This document shows, piece by piece, positions 16,101-22,267 of a DNA stretch of 29,817 nucleotides (its first letter is position 1; every line of letters starts with the position of its first letter). The stretch lies in assembly GCA_964495465.1 (NCBI GenBank), contig CAZBWE010000021.1, positions 1 to 29,817 on the forward strand. The letters are read 5' to 3'. The notes below the pieces were generated by a model, which saw only the letters and a program-made list of their open reading frames with translations, did no database searches and was not told where the DNA came from. The DNA comes from CAZBWE01 sp964495465. Lineage in GTDB: Bacteria > Planctomycetota > Phycisphaerae > Sedimentisphaerales > Anaerobacaceae. The position numbers and the translations under genes are program-made.

Positions 16101-16297
16101 CCCATAAATACCGACACAACTATGCTCGTTGCATAAACAGTATTGCCGAGTGTCAGCTTCAACAGCCGCACCCACACCACCTCATCAATCAGAGAGCACG
16201 CACCGGAAGCAAAATAAATCAGCATAATCCAGTTGATACATGCCCGCCTGCCAATAAAACCGACACTACTTTTATGGAGCAACTTGTCCTCCCGCAC
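13172..16297 (-). CDS. Polytopic MFS-like / spermidine synthase-like / TPR fusion protein
   Basis: The protein has 1041 residues in three parts. Residues about 20-475 are polytopic membrane sequence made of two similar halves: 'LIDEVVWVRLLKLTLGNTVYA' resembles 'SIGYELLWMRSIVHLLGGFTY'. Residues about 500-715 are a spermidine synthase-like Rossmann fold with the AdoMet/dcAdoMet loop 'LSVGFGSGES' (557-566), Glu582 in 'CVEIAP' and 'YDVIFNDCIHP'. Residues about 860-1035 hold TPR-like helices ('DARFNLGFMLYSVGQFEQAI', 'NFLARAYAGAGRFSEAI'). Such fused MFS/spermidine synthase proteins are common in planctomycetes and deltaproteobacteria, and their substrates are unknown. The called start is GTG at 16297. 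A TTG at 16282, five bases after GGGAGG, is a strong alternative. True polyamine synthesis is doubtful. Confidence 0.85.
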   Translation of the reverse strand: MREDKLLHKSSVGFIGRRACINWIMLIYFASGACSLIDEVVWVRLLKLTLGNTVYATSIVVSVFMGGLALGALIMGRYCDSVRRRLRLYALLETLVTISALSLPWGLKLADGVYVRFFRTYHPTHTHLLFVQVLISAAILLVPSMLMGSTLPLLGRFVTSLEREAGHLVGRLYALNTLGAAAGCFLAGFILIRTVGVMGSLYIAAGLNLLVAFGGWFLSRFSGITVEEQVEAVALQSGEGAAAKTMDGRFYMLIAAFFMSGLISIGYELLWMRSIVHLLGGFTYVFSAVLTIYLLGNVIGAGIGSALVKKLKTPAVWFAVTLSLLGLYGVFYLPLLVFWTSKGMWYINRHIIGNWIPFSRYLVRPIVQSLFLFLVPSVIMGIGFPIALQAWANHMHKVGRSTATAYGANTIGAVIGGIVTGFFLIPLLGVQLSISILGLSGVWIAAVMWAFFVHRPSIVGRYVLLTAAVILAIITLKIPRNLFSAVIEASPLVPGFELVQVKEGITTTASVHRDTSGTLYLYSSGQTLAGENYTARGDQKMLGHFGVLLNSNARGVLSVGFGSGESTFCLAQHKLDRVDCVEIAPEIVEISLKFFRKLNLGDRLNEEVNMIYMDAKNYLHLTDINYDVIFNDCIHPRFFAENASLYAKEYFESAKKNLRSRKGLFLSYVPLYKMTPSVLNSIVGTAMDVFPHVTIWYLTPHPAPLVVIVGSEHEQYFSPKHIEDELLKEGVRKSLAEINIHNSLDVLSCYICDEQDLRKHIKEFSINSDYFPFIEFVTDEELDTALIFDSFVMNIRNDSIYHHIDWTGFSDEQKAGWITDYRQLYNALTYILPVLPTPNAPPSEFSRFGACMAGLGRLPDNPVLLRTRDEAARRLYSDFKRMILSGRTDTAQAYSRELIKQYPDSPLGWLVRSSVMRDKGEGQEAVADARRAVDIAPDNTDARFNLGFMLYSVGQFEQAIIEYKEALRLANRPDEINVYNQSKILNFLARAYAGAGRFSEAIATAEKALELALSSSQEELADDIREHIDLFKQAQSSQRQP

Positions 16298-16335
16298 AAA
16301 AAACTTTTCCTGTATTTACCGGTGCCCCCCGCTTA

Positions 16336-18075
16336 TCAAAAAGCTTCAGGTAAAATCTTCCTTGCGGCATTGCGCAGATAATTCGATATCTGCCTTTCAG
16401 TATTCATAGTTAGCACTTCTCTCGCAACGTTGTTGCAATTTTCCATCGTAACAGAGCGAATAATCTGTTTTATTTCAGGTATCATTGGAGGTGCAATCGA
16501 AATCGTCCTGACCCCCATCCCTAACAGCAGCATAATATACTCCGGCTCAGAAGCCATCTCTCCGCAGATGCTGATATCTATTTGTGCCTTGTGGGCATCC
16601 TGGAGAACCGTCCTAATAAGCCGAAGAACCGCCGGGTCCGCTGCTGAATACAACATGGAAACCAGCTCGTTGCCCCTGTCAACTGCAAGCGCGTATTGGA
16701 TAAGGTCGTTGGTTCCGAGACTGAAAAATCCAACTTCCCTTGCAAGAGTATATGCCGTTAAGGCCGCTGACGGTGTTTCTATCATAATACCTATCTCTAT
16801 ATCCCTGTTATAGGGTATCGATTCTTCGTCGAGATCTTCCATAACATCGCGCAAAATAAACTTGACCTGCATCACCTCCTGCAGATTTGTTATCAATGGA
16901 AACATTATCTTGACCTGACCGAGGACTGAGGCGCGCAGGATTGCACGCAATTGCGTTTTGAACATCATTATGTTTTGCAGGCAGAACCTTATGGACCTCA
17001 ATCCAAGAAACGGATTCGGCTCAGGCGCAAACCGTCTGCTTTGCGTATATTTATCGGCGCCCAAGTCCATAGTCCTTATTATCACGGGCCTATCCTTGAA
17101 TACACCGACAGTCTCGGCATAGGCCTCATGATGGTCCTGCTCCGAAGGTTCTGTTGTCCGGTTAAGGTATAAAAACTCCGTCCGGTAAAGCCCAATACCT
17201 TCTCCTCCCTTCCGCAATACCAGTTCAGCTTCATCCGGAAACTCAATATTTCCCAGCAGCGTAATTTTTGTCCCATCCCGCGTTATGGCTGGCTTTTCTC
17301 GTATCGAATCAAGCTTATGTTCAAGCTCCAGAAAGTCCCTGCTGTATTCTTCGTATTGACGGATGGTTTCTTCATCGGGATTTACAATAACAATACCGCG
17401 ATTGCCGTCTATAATAACCGTATCGCCCCCACTGACCGTCTCTGTAAGGTCCTCTAATGCCACCACTGCAGGGATACCCAAAGAACGTGCAACAATCGCG
17501 GTATGAGATGTTCTTCCGCCGGCATCAGTCGCTATTCCCTTGACAAACTCCTTATTAAAGCCGGCGGCTTGAGTCGGGCTCAGCTCCCGTGCAACAATCG
17601 CCACTTCTTCGGTTAAATGCTCAATATCCTCACGTTTTTTGCCCAGCAGCTGCCGAAGCAGCCGTCTTTCTATATCGTATATATCCGCCGCTCGCTCACT
17701 GATATAGGCATCTTTTACACTCGTAAAATGCGAAGCAATCTCCCGCATAGCGGCTGATACCGCGTATTCGGCTGAGACCAGGTCGGAATGAACCAAATCG
17801 GTTATCCTCTTTCGCAAACTCCTGTCGTGAAGAAAACGTAAGTGCACTGCAAAAATATCTTTTATCTTGCCGCCTTCGGGCTGTTTTGGGACGGCTTCTA
17901 TCTTCGTCAGCTCGCTGATTGCATCCTTAAACGCATTTCTTACCCGCTGGGTCTCCACTAACCGCTGCGACGGCATAATCTCTCGCCGTGGTATGCGATA
18001 GTCTTCCGCATCAATAACCAGCGACTTGGCTATAGAAATGCCGGGCGAAACTGCTATTCCCTTTTTTATCTCCAT
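16336..18075 (-). CDS. ptsI: Phosphoenolpyruvate-protein phosphotransferase (PTS Enzyme I)
   Basis: Enzyme I autophosphorylates from phosphoenolpyruvate and passes the phosphate to HPr. The protein has 579 residues, the usual length, with no extra GAF domain of the PtsP (EI-Ntr) type. The N-terminal 'GIAVSPGISIAKSLV' and the phospho-histidine loop 'GGRTSHTAIVARSLGIPAV' (His191) are present. The barrel contains 'EGIGLYRTEFLYLNR', 'IIRTMDLGADKY', 'NPFLGLRSIR', 'IGIMIETPSAAL', 'FFSLGTNDLIQYALAVDR' and the catalytic cysteine in 'ISICGEMASEP'. It lies 18 bp after ptsH on the same strand. No Shine-Dalgarno sequence precedes the ATG, so coupling to ptsH is possible. No PTS permease is visible in the window. 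Confidence 0.96.
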   Translation of the reverse strand: MEIKKGIAVSPGISIAKSLVIDAEDYRIPRREIMPSQRLVETQRVRNAFKDAISELTKIEAVPKQPEGGKIKDIFAVHLRFLHDRSLRKRITDLVHSDLVSAEYAVSAAMREIASHFTSVKDAYISERAADIYDIERRLLRQLLGKKREDIEHLTEEVAIVARELSPTQAAGFNKEFVKGIATDAGGRTSHTAIVARSLGIPAVVALEDLTETVSGGDTVIIDGNRGIVIVNPDEETIRQYEEYSRDFLELEHKLDSIREKPAITRDGTKITLLGNIEFPDEAELVLRKGGEGIGLYRTEFLYLNRTTEPSEQDHHEAYAETVGVFKDRPVIIRTMDLGADKYTQSRRFAPEPNPFLGLRSIRFCLQNIMMFKTQLRAILRASVLGQVKIMFPLITNLQEVMQVKFILRDVMEDLDEESIPYNRDIEIGIMIETPSAALTAYTLAREVGFFSLGTNDLIQYALAVDRGNELVSMLYSAADPAVLRLIRTVLQDAHKAQIDISICGEMASEPEYIMLLLGMGVRTISIAPPMIPEIKQIIRSVTMENCNNVAREVLTMNTERQISNYLRNAARKILPEAF

Positions 18076-18093
18076 CAGATACTTTTAAAAATT

Positions 18094-18420
18094 TTATAGC
18101 TCTTTCTTTCTCTTCGGCGTGGGCTCATCGAAGTGCTTTTCCTCCACAAGCTCCCGCAAAGCGTCGAGCGCTTCCTGAGCATTTGCGCCCTCGGCTTTAA
18201 TCTTCAGCTTCGTGCCGCAGGTCGCCGCGAGCATGCTCATCTGCATAATACTTTTACCATCAACACTATTTTCGTCATTACTGACGGTTATATCACAATC
18301 AAACTGGTTTGCAATGTCAACGAACTGCATCGCGGGGCGCATATGAAGTCCGTCCGTATTTTTTATCTCAACCGCAACTTCACGAACTACTTTTTCCAAA
18401 GAATTCTGCCCCACCTGCAT
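18094..18420 (-). CDS. ptsH: HPr family phosphocarrier protein with N- and C-terminal extensions
   Basis: HPr carries phosphate from Enzyme I to EIIA proteins. From the ATG at 18420 it has 108 residues. That start has GAGGA (opposite-strand 18428-18432) seven bases before it and is preferred to a TTG at 18462, which would follow the ptsN stop directly. Histidine 26 in 'GLHMRPAMQF' is the phosphorylation site. Ser57 in 'VDGKSIMQMSML' lies 31 residues later, matching the His15/Ser46 spacing of classic HPr. About 12 extra residues at the N terminus and a basic tail 'DEPTPKRKKEL' make it longer than the usual 85-90 residues. The retained serine suggests possible control by HPr kinase, although no such gene is visible here. 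Confidence 0.93.
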   Translation of the reverse strand: MQVGQNSLEKVVREVAVEIKNTDGLHMRPAMQFVDIANQFDCDITVSNDENSVDGKSIMQMSMLAATCGTKLKIKAEGANAQEALDALRELVEEKHFDEPTPKRKKEL

Positions 18421-18462
18421 CTCCAGGTCCTCTTTTTGGTTTACATTCTCAATCTTATACAA

Positions 18463-18936
18463 TTACAAATACGGATTCTCGTCGGCCTCCATAAGAAGGT
18501 CTTCTATCTGTTCTGAAGTTTGGCATTGCCTGAGAAATCTCCGAAACATCTCATTCTGCAGATGTTTGAAAATACTTTCCATCACCTGTAAATGTTTGTC
18601 CGGGTCATCGGCCGGACTGATTAGAAGTATAATGGAGTAAACCGGCTGTTTATCAAGAGAGGAAAAATCGATACCGGAGCTGATAAGACCGACCGCCGCA
18701 ACTACATCTTTAACTGCATCGTGCTTGATATGAGGAACAGCAACTCCCCTACCTATTCCCGTACTTGCTTCTTCCTCTCTTTTAATAACTGCCCTAGTAA
18801 CTTCCCGGCAGCTTCCTTTTCCAAGTTTACCGGCTTTATCAAGCAAACTCACAAGCTCCGCTATAGCGGAATCCCTGTCGCCGGCCTTTAACTCAGGAAC
18901 TAACGCTTCAAAACAGACAAAGTCAGCAAATTTCAT
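18463..18936 (-). CDS. ptsN: PTS EIIA domain protein of the nitrogen-regulatory (PtsN) type
   Basis: The 157-residue protein is a stand-alone EIIA of the fructose/mannitol/Ntr fold. His69 in 'GVAVPHIKHD' is the site phosphorylated by HPr. 'REEEASTGIGRGVAVPH' and 'SPADDPDKHLQVMESI' are typical of PtsN. It has no EIIB or EIIC domain, so it should act as a regulator of potassium transport, envelope stress or nitrogen/carbon balance rather than sugar uptake. The hpf-ptsN-ptsH-ptsI order resembles the rpoN-hpf-ptsN-npr cluster of proteobacteria. A GGCAGG sequence lies close to the ATG. Its stop codon lies 42 bp before the chosen ptsH start. Confidence 0.92.
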   Translation of the reverse strand: MKFADFVCFEALVPELKAGDRDSAIAELVSLLDKAGKLGKGSCREVTRAVIKREEEASTGIGRGVAVPHIKHDAVKDVVAAVGLISSGIDFSSLDKQPVYSIILLISPADDPDKHLQVMESIFKHLQNEMFRRFLRQCQTSEQIEDLLMEADENPYL

Positions 18937-19029
18937 ATTACCTGCCCAAAATCATCTGCACCGCAACACCGCTCAAGCAATAAAAAACACAAGACAGATG
19001 TCCCCTTGCGCCGTTATACTTGAACTGTT

Positions 19030-19377
19030 CTATTCTGCACCCAGCCCTTCCGAAGGGCGGGGTGCACCACCTGCACGTTTATTGTCACGTTCCTTGCCCT
19101 TTCTTCGCCTAAGCTGCCGCTCAAGTTTATGGACGGCCAAATCAATACATCGGTAAGCATCGTGCCCTGCTTCGGTTACAACAAAGACCTTGCCGTGCTC
19201 GGCCCGTGCAATTACCTCCACACTCACATTGCCGCCCTGCTCACCATCGATAATTACCTCTACCTGGTTGATGCTGTCGTAATACTTCGGAAGCTTTGCT
19301 GTCTTCTCCTCAGCATGTATTCTGATGGCTTCGGTTATTTCTATATGTCTGCCGGTAATCTTAAATTGCAAATTCAT
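19030..19377 (-). CDS. hpf: Ribosome hibernation-promoting factor, short form
   Basis: HPF binds the small ribosomal subunit and inactivates ribosomes in stationary phase. The protein has 115 residues and only the N-terminal HPF/YfiA domain ('FKITGRHIEITEAIRIHAEEKTAKLPKYY', 'AHDAYRCIDLAVHKLERQLRRRK' in broken form). A disordered tail ends in 'RPSEGLGAE', and no long-form dimerisation domain is present. The ATG at 19377 has AAGGAG only one base before it. A TTG two codons later (19371) has ideal spacing of seven bases and would give the family-like start 'MQFKITGRH', so the true start may be 19371. It opens the hpf-ptsN-ptsH-ptsI group. Confidence 0.93.
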   Translation of the reverse strand: MNLQFKITGRHIEITEAIRIHAEEKTAKLPKYYDSINQVEVIIDGEQGGNVSVEVIARAEHGKVFVVTEAGHDAYRCIDLAVHKLERQLRRRKGKERDNKRAGGAPRPSEGLGAE

Positions 19378-19414
19378 TCTCCTTAACCGCGTTTATATAC
19401 ATCAAAATCAATTC

Positions 19415-20125
19415 TTACTCTGTTCCTTCGGCCTTCAATTCAGGTAGGCCTGCAAAAACCGAACCCCCACGCCCCGGCGCTATGACGCCGCCGCTTACGA
19501 TGAATCTCAGCGCCTGCTCTATCGTCATATCCAGCTCTATTGTCAGTCTTTTGGGAACCATTATCACAAAGCCGGTAAAGGGCGTCGGCGACGTCGGAAT
19601 CAAAACTGTCAGTAACTCCTTCTTGACGTTGTCAACTACTTTCTTTATCCCTGAGCCCGTAACAAAACCCAATGACCATATTCCTTTTCGCGGGTATTCT
19701 ACCGCAACGACCCGCGAGAACATCTTCTTCTTTTCCTCTTCCTGTATAAACAGAAAATCCGTTACCTGCTTCACATAAGGATACACCTGCCTCAGTAAGG
19801 GAGTATTCATTATAAACTTTTCGATCATTCGCCACAGTGTTCTGCCCACCACGCTCGCCAGAAGGGCCCCGACTATACAGACTACAAGCAGGGCTATGAG
19901 AAAACCCGCCGCTGATAAAGCTATGTTCAACCACGGCTTCGACAGTTCGCCGTAATATTCTTCGCTGACTGATTTTTTAATCAACCATATCAGACCATCT
20001 CTTATATGGCTGCTGATATTGTCCTGGATAAAACTATAGCCCCAAACAAATATCCAGATTGTCACAATCGTCGGCAGAAGGACCGCCAATCCCCTCAAAA
20101 AGTAGCTTTTAAAGCGTCCTGCCAC
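19415..20125 (-). CDS. DUF502 family integral membrane protein
   Basis: The protein has 236 residues from the GTG at 20125, which has AAGGA at a spacing of about eight bases. An upstream TTG at 20152 would add nine residues that look less like the family. Two membrane segments are visible, 'FLRGLAVLLPTIVTIWIFVWGYSFI' (split here, about 8-33) and 'IALSAAGFLIALLVVCIVGALLA' in broken form (about 67-90). They are followed by the DUF502 signature 'TPLLRQVYPYVKQVTDF' and 'TVLIPTSPTPFTGFVIMVP'. The family is widespread in bacteria and plants; a link to membrane trafficking exists for the plant homologue COV, but the bacterial role is unknown. It precedes hpf by 37 bp. Confidence 0.9.
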   Translation of the reverse strand: MAGRFKSYFLRGLAVLLPTIVTIWIFVWGYSFIQDNISSHIRDGLIWLIKKSVSEEYYGELSKPWLNIALSAAGFLIALLVVCIVGALLASVVGRTLWRMIEKFIMNTPLLRQVYPYVKQVTDFLFIQEEEKKKMFSRVVAVEYPRKGIWSLGFVTGSGIKKVVDNVKKELLTVLIPTSPTPFTGFVIMVPKRLTIELDMTIEQALRFIVSGGVIAPGRGGSVFAGLPELKAEGTE

Positions 20126-20254
20126 AAGTATATCCTTAAAACAATACTTCAATATTGTATTTTACCGGTTTTGCTCAATCAAAGGCGCTAAATCGGTGCC
20201 TATCAAGAGTAATGTAGCTTAATATATGGGATTTTGAGAGTCAATAAAAAATCT

Positions 20255-21301
20255 TCAATCGTTTTCCAGACGCATCTCATCCCTTATTTCGTCCCCCGGT
20301 AGATGTGCACCTATCAAATGTATCCCGGCACCCGGCAACGATGCAAGCAGCCACACAAATCGCTGGCAAAGAGCAAGGGCAAGAGCCGAATCCTCGGCTA
20401 CGCCGGCAAAATTAATAAAAAGAACCATAAGCATACCTTCCACCAAGAAAGCCCCGCCGATGCTGACCGGAATCGCCCCTAATACCCACGTCAGAGTGAA
20501 AAAAACGTAGTAATATTTGATGCTCGCTGTAATACCAAGACTTCGCCCGACAAACCAGAAACCAGTGATTGTCATAAGCTGCAGCAAAACAGTCAATCCG
20601 AATACTGCCAGCAAAGTTAAAGGTCTCCTGCAATAAAGAAAAATAGCTTTTTTGAACTTCTCCCCTATTTTCAACACACGTTCGCCGACGTAAAGGCAGG
20701 CCTTTTGTAGCATTACACGGCTTTTTCCATACAACAAAAGCCCCAGGAATACAAACACTATAAAGCCAAGCAGCCAAACAATAAGCGTCCTGTGTTCTTT
20801 AATTGAGTTGATAAAACCGAAACTCTTCCGAGCGCCGATACCAAGACTTTCTCCTCTTAAAAAAAGTGTATAGAAAAAAACGGCTATTACAAGCGTGCTC
20901 AATAATCCAATGACCCTGTCCACGAAAACGCTTAAAGCCGCCTCGAACTTTTTATGCGTATGCTTTGTAACATACCAGGCCCGAATCAGGTCGCCGCCAA
21001 CCGAACCCGGCATATAATTATTGTAGAATAATCCCAAAAAGTGCAGCCGGACAGCAGACAAAAAAGGTATGAATATCGATTGAGACCGCAGCAAAACCCA
21101 CCAGCGTAGGCCGATGACAATCTGAGCTATTATAAAGATACCCAGTGAGCACACGAAAATCGCCGGCTTAATTTCCGTCAATTTTCGCCATCTCTGCTCG
21201 TGGCTGGCCCAAATAACCGCAAGGATAATCCCCGTTATAACAAAACAAATGCGGAACAGTACAAATAAAAGATTTGTTTTTCTTTTTCTAGTCCCGGCCA
21301 T
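20255..21301 (-). CDS. YbhN / lysylphosphatidylglycerol synthase TM-region family membrane protein
   Basis: The polytopic protein has 348 residues from the ATG at 21301; a GTG at 21382 would add 27 residues. The signature 'YNNYMPGSVGGDLIRAWYV' and 'ALSVFVDRVIGLLSTLV' define the family (the flippase-like membrane half of MprF, PF03706). About eight hydrophobic segments follow, including 'WVLGAIPVSIGGAFLVEGM'. No aminoacyl-transferase domain is attached, so it cannot make lysyl-PG by itself. Related stand-alone proteins are proposed lipid or polyprenol-linked sugar translocators. It is divergent from hisI, so a bidirectional promoter region must lie within 21302-21416. The ribosome site is weak at either start, so the start is uncertain. 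Confidence 0.85.
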   Translation of the reverse strand: MAGTRKRKTNLLFVLFRICFVITGIILAVIWASHEQRWRKLTEIKPAIFVCSLGIFIIAQIVIGLRWWVLLRSQSIFIPFLSAVRLHFLGLFYNNYMPGSVGGDLIRAWYVTKHTHKKFEAALSVFVDRVIGLLSTLVIAVFFYTLFLRGESLGIGARKSFGFINSIKEHRTLIVWLLGFIVFVFLGLLLYGKSRVMLQKACLYVGERVLKIGEKFKKAIFLYCRRPLTLLAVFGLTVLLQLMTITGFWFVGRSLGITASIKYYYVFFTLTWVLGAIPVSIGGAFLVEGMLMVLFINFAGVAEDSALALALCQRFVWLLASLPGAGIHLIGAHLPGDEIRDEMRLEND

Positions 21302-21416
21302 TAATGCAAGTTTCCACAAATTAGCGCTTGTTTTTGAAGATAATAACACGTAGATTGTTAGTTTAATATCGAAATATAGCACGGTATATATAAAATATTT
21401 CTTCGGAGTAATTAAC

Positions 21417-21830
21417 GTGGCTGCAAAACAAATTATTGAAGAAGGTCTGGAATTTATACCGCAATTCGATGATAAAGGCCTGATTCCGGTTATTGCCCAG
21501 GATGCACAAACCGGCCAGGTGTTGATGGCTGCCTATATGAATCGCGAGGCGCTTGACTTGACAATCCAAACCGGCTACGCTGTTTACTTCAGCAGGTCGC
21601 GAAAAAAACTGTGGAAAAAAGGCGAAGAAAGCGGCCATTTCCAAAAGGTAAAACAAATACTCGTCGATTGTGACCAGGACTATATAATCCTTAAAGTTTC
21701 CGTCGATGCCGGACAATGCCACGTTGGCTATCAATCCTGTTTCTATCGTGCCTTGAAGGGGGGCAGCAACAAAGAGCTGAAACTTATCGCACAGAAGGTC
21801 TACAATCCCAAAAAAATCTACAAAAAATAA
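21417..21830 (+). CDS. hisI: Phosphoribosyl-AMP cyclohydrolase
   Basis: HisI opens the adenine ring of phosphoribosyl-AMP, the third step of histidine synthesis. The protein has 137 residues and lacks the HisE pyrophosphohydrolase domain, so HisE must be encoded elsewhere. Motifs are 'VLMAAYMNREAL', 'YFSRSRKKLWKKGEESGH' and the metal-binding 'VDCDQDYIILKVS' and 'GQCHVGYQSCFYR'. Within the last, Cys and Asp residues bind zinc and magnesium. The start is GTG, with GGAG eight bases before it. The gene stands alone, not in a his operon, between a divergent YbhN gene and the giant surface-protein gene. Confidence 0.95.
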   Translation: MAAKQIIEEGLEFIPQFDDKGLIPVIAQDAQTGQVLMAAYMNREALDLTIQTGYAVYFSRSRKKLWKKGEESGHFQKVKQILVDCDQDYIILKVSVDAGQCHVGYQSCFYRALKGGSNKELKLIAQKVYNPKKIYKK

Positions 21831-21935
21831 GGCTAAAATCCACAACCGGCGCGGGATATGTGCTTGTTATCAAGAAAGTTATGAATTTTATCCTTCGCCA
21901 GGCCGCAAAAAAATGCACGTCTTATAATTTTTCTC

Positions 21936-21964
21936 TTGATTTAGCTGTGGCAGAGTGATATACT
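21936..21964 (+). promoter_or_regulatory. Near-consensus sigma-70 promoter
   Basis: TTGATT (21936-21941) and TATACT (21959-21964) are separated by exactly 17 bp. They match the -35 consensus at 4 of 6 positions and the -10 consensus at 5 of 6. Transcription would start near 21971 and give a leader of almost 300 nt before the ATG at 22268. Confidence 0.55.
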
Positions 21965-22253
21965 TAACTTTCAGTAAATAATGGACTTAGCGGGAAGTAA
22001 GGAGAAGTGAGGAGTGGTAGTGACGTTTTAGTATTTCATTTTTCAGGCTTTCCGCCACTTAAAGAAAAGATGGTGTATCACTGCGCACATAAAACAGAGT
22101 ATGGTTACCGTGCGGCTTTATCCGCTGCGGCACCTTTATGTAATGAGATATTCGGAATGGATAATTCTATGGATGTTTCGAATATGAGAGGATTTCTGTC
22201 TGTGTATTCACTGTACTTCTGTAAGCAATATTTTAGTTAATATTATATTATTT

Positions 22254-22259
22254 AGGAGG
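22254..22259 (+). promoter_or_regulatory. Strong Shine-Dalgarno site of the giant surface-protein gene
   Basis: AGGAGG lies eight bases before the ATG at 22268. It is the clearest ribosome site in the window and fixes the start of the long gene in front of its signal peptide. Confidence 0.85.
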
Positions 22260-22267
22260 CTTTAATT

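Larger units (their letters stand above)
21831..22267 (+). other. 437-bp gap with promoter and long leader of the giant surface-protein gene
   Basis: This is the only gap over 300 bp. It contains a promoter at 21936-21964, a purine-rich stretch at 21991-22020 with loose 7-bp periodicity (gagaagt, gaggagt), and a possible long-range pairing of acataaa (near 22087) with tttatgt (near 22133). It ends with an AGGAGG ribosome site. An open frame from a GTG at 22007 to 22240 has poor support and no recognisable product. No tRNA, known riboswitch or clear terminator for hisI was seen. Confidence 0.6.

Noticed and set aside
20153..20254. Promoter with TTGACT in front of the DUF502 gene
   Set aside because: At proper spacing the -10 region is only TAAGCT, a 3 of 6 match, which is too weak to claim.
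22070..22150. Known riboswitch (c-di-GMP type) in the leader
   Set aside because: A 'ggttaccg' string recalls the c-di-GMP-I tetraloop receptor, but the conserved core around it is missing.
22007..22240. Possible 77-residue gene from a GTG between hisI and the giant protein
   Set aside because: The purine-rich ribosome-like sequence is too close to the GTG, and the product matches no family I know. It lies in the probable leader of the giant gene. It is kept only as a possibility.
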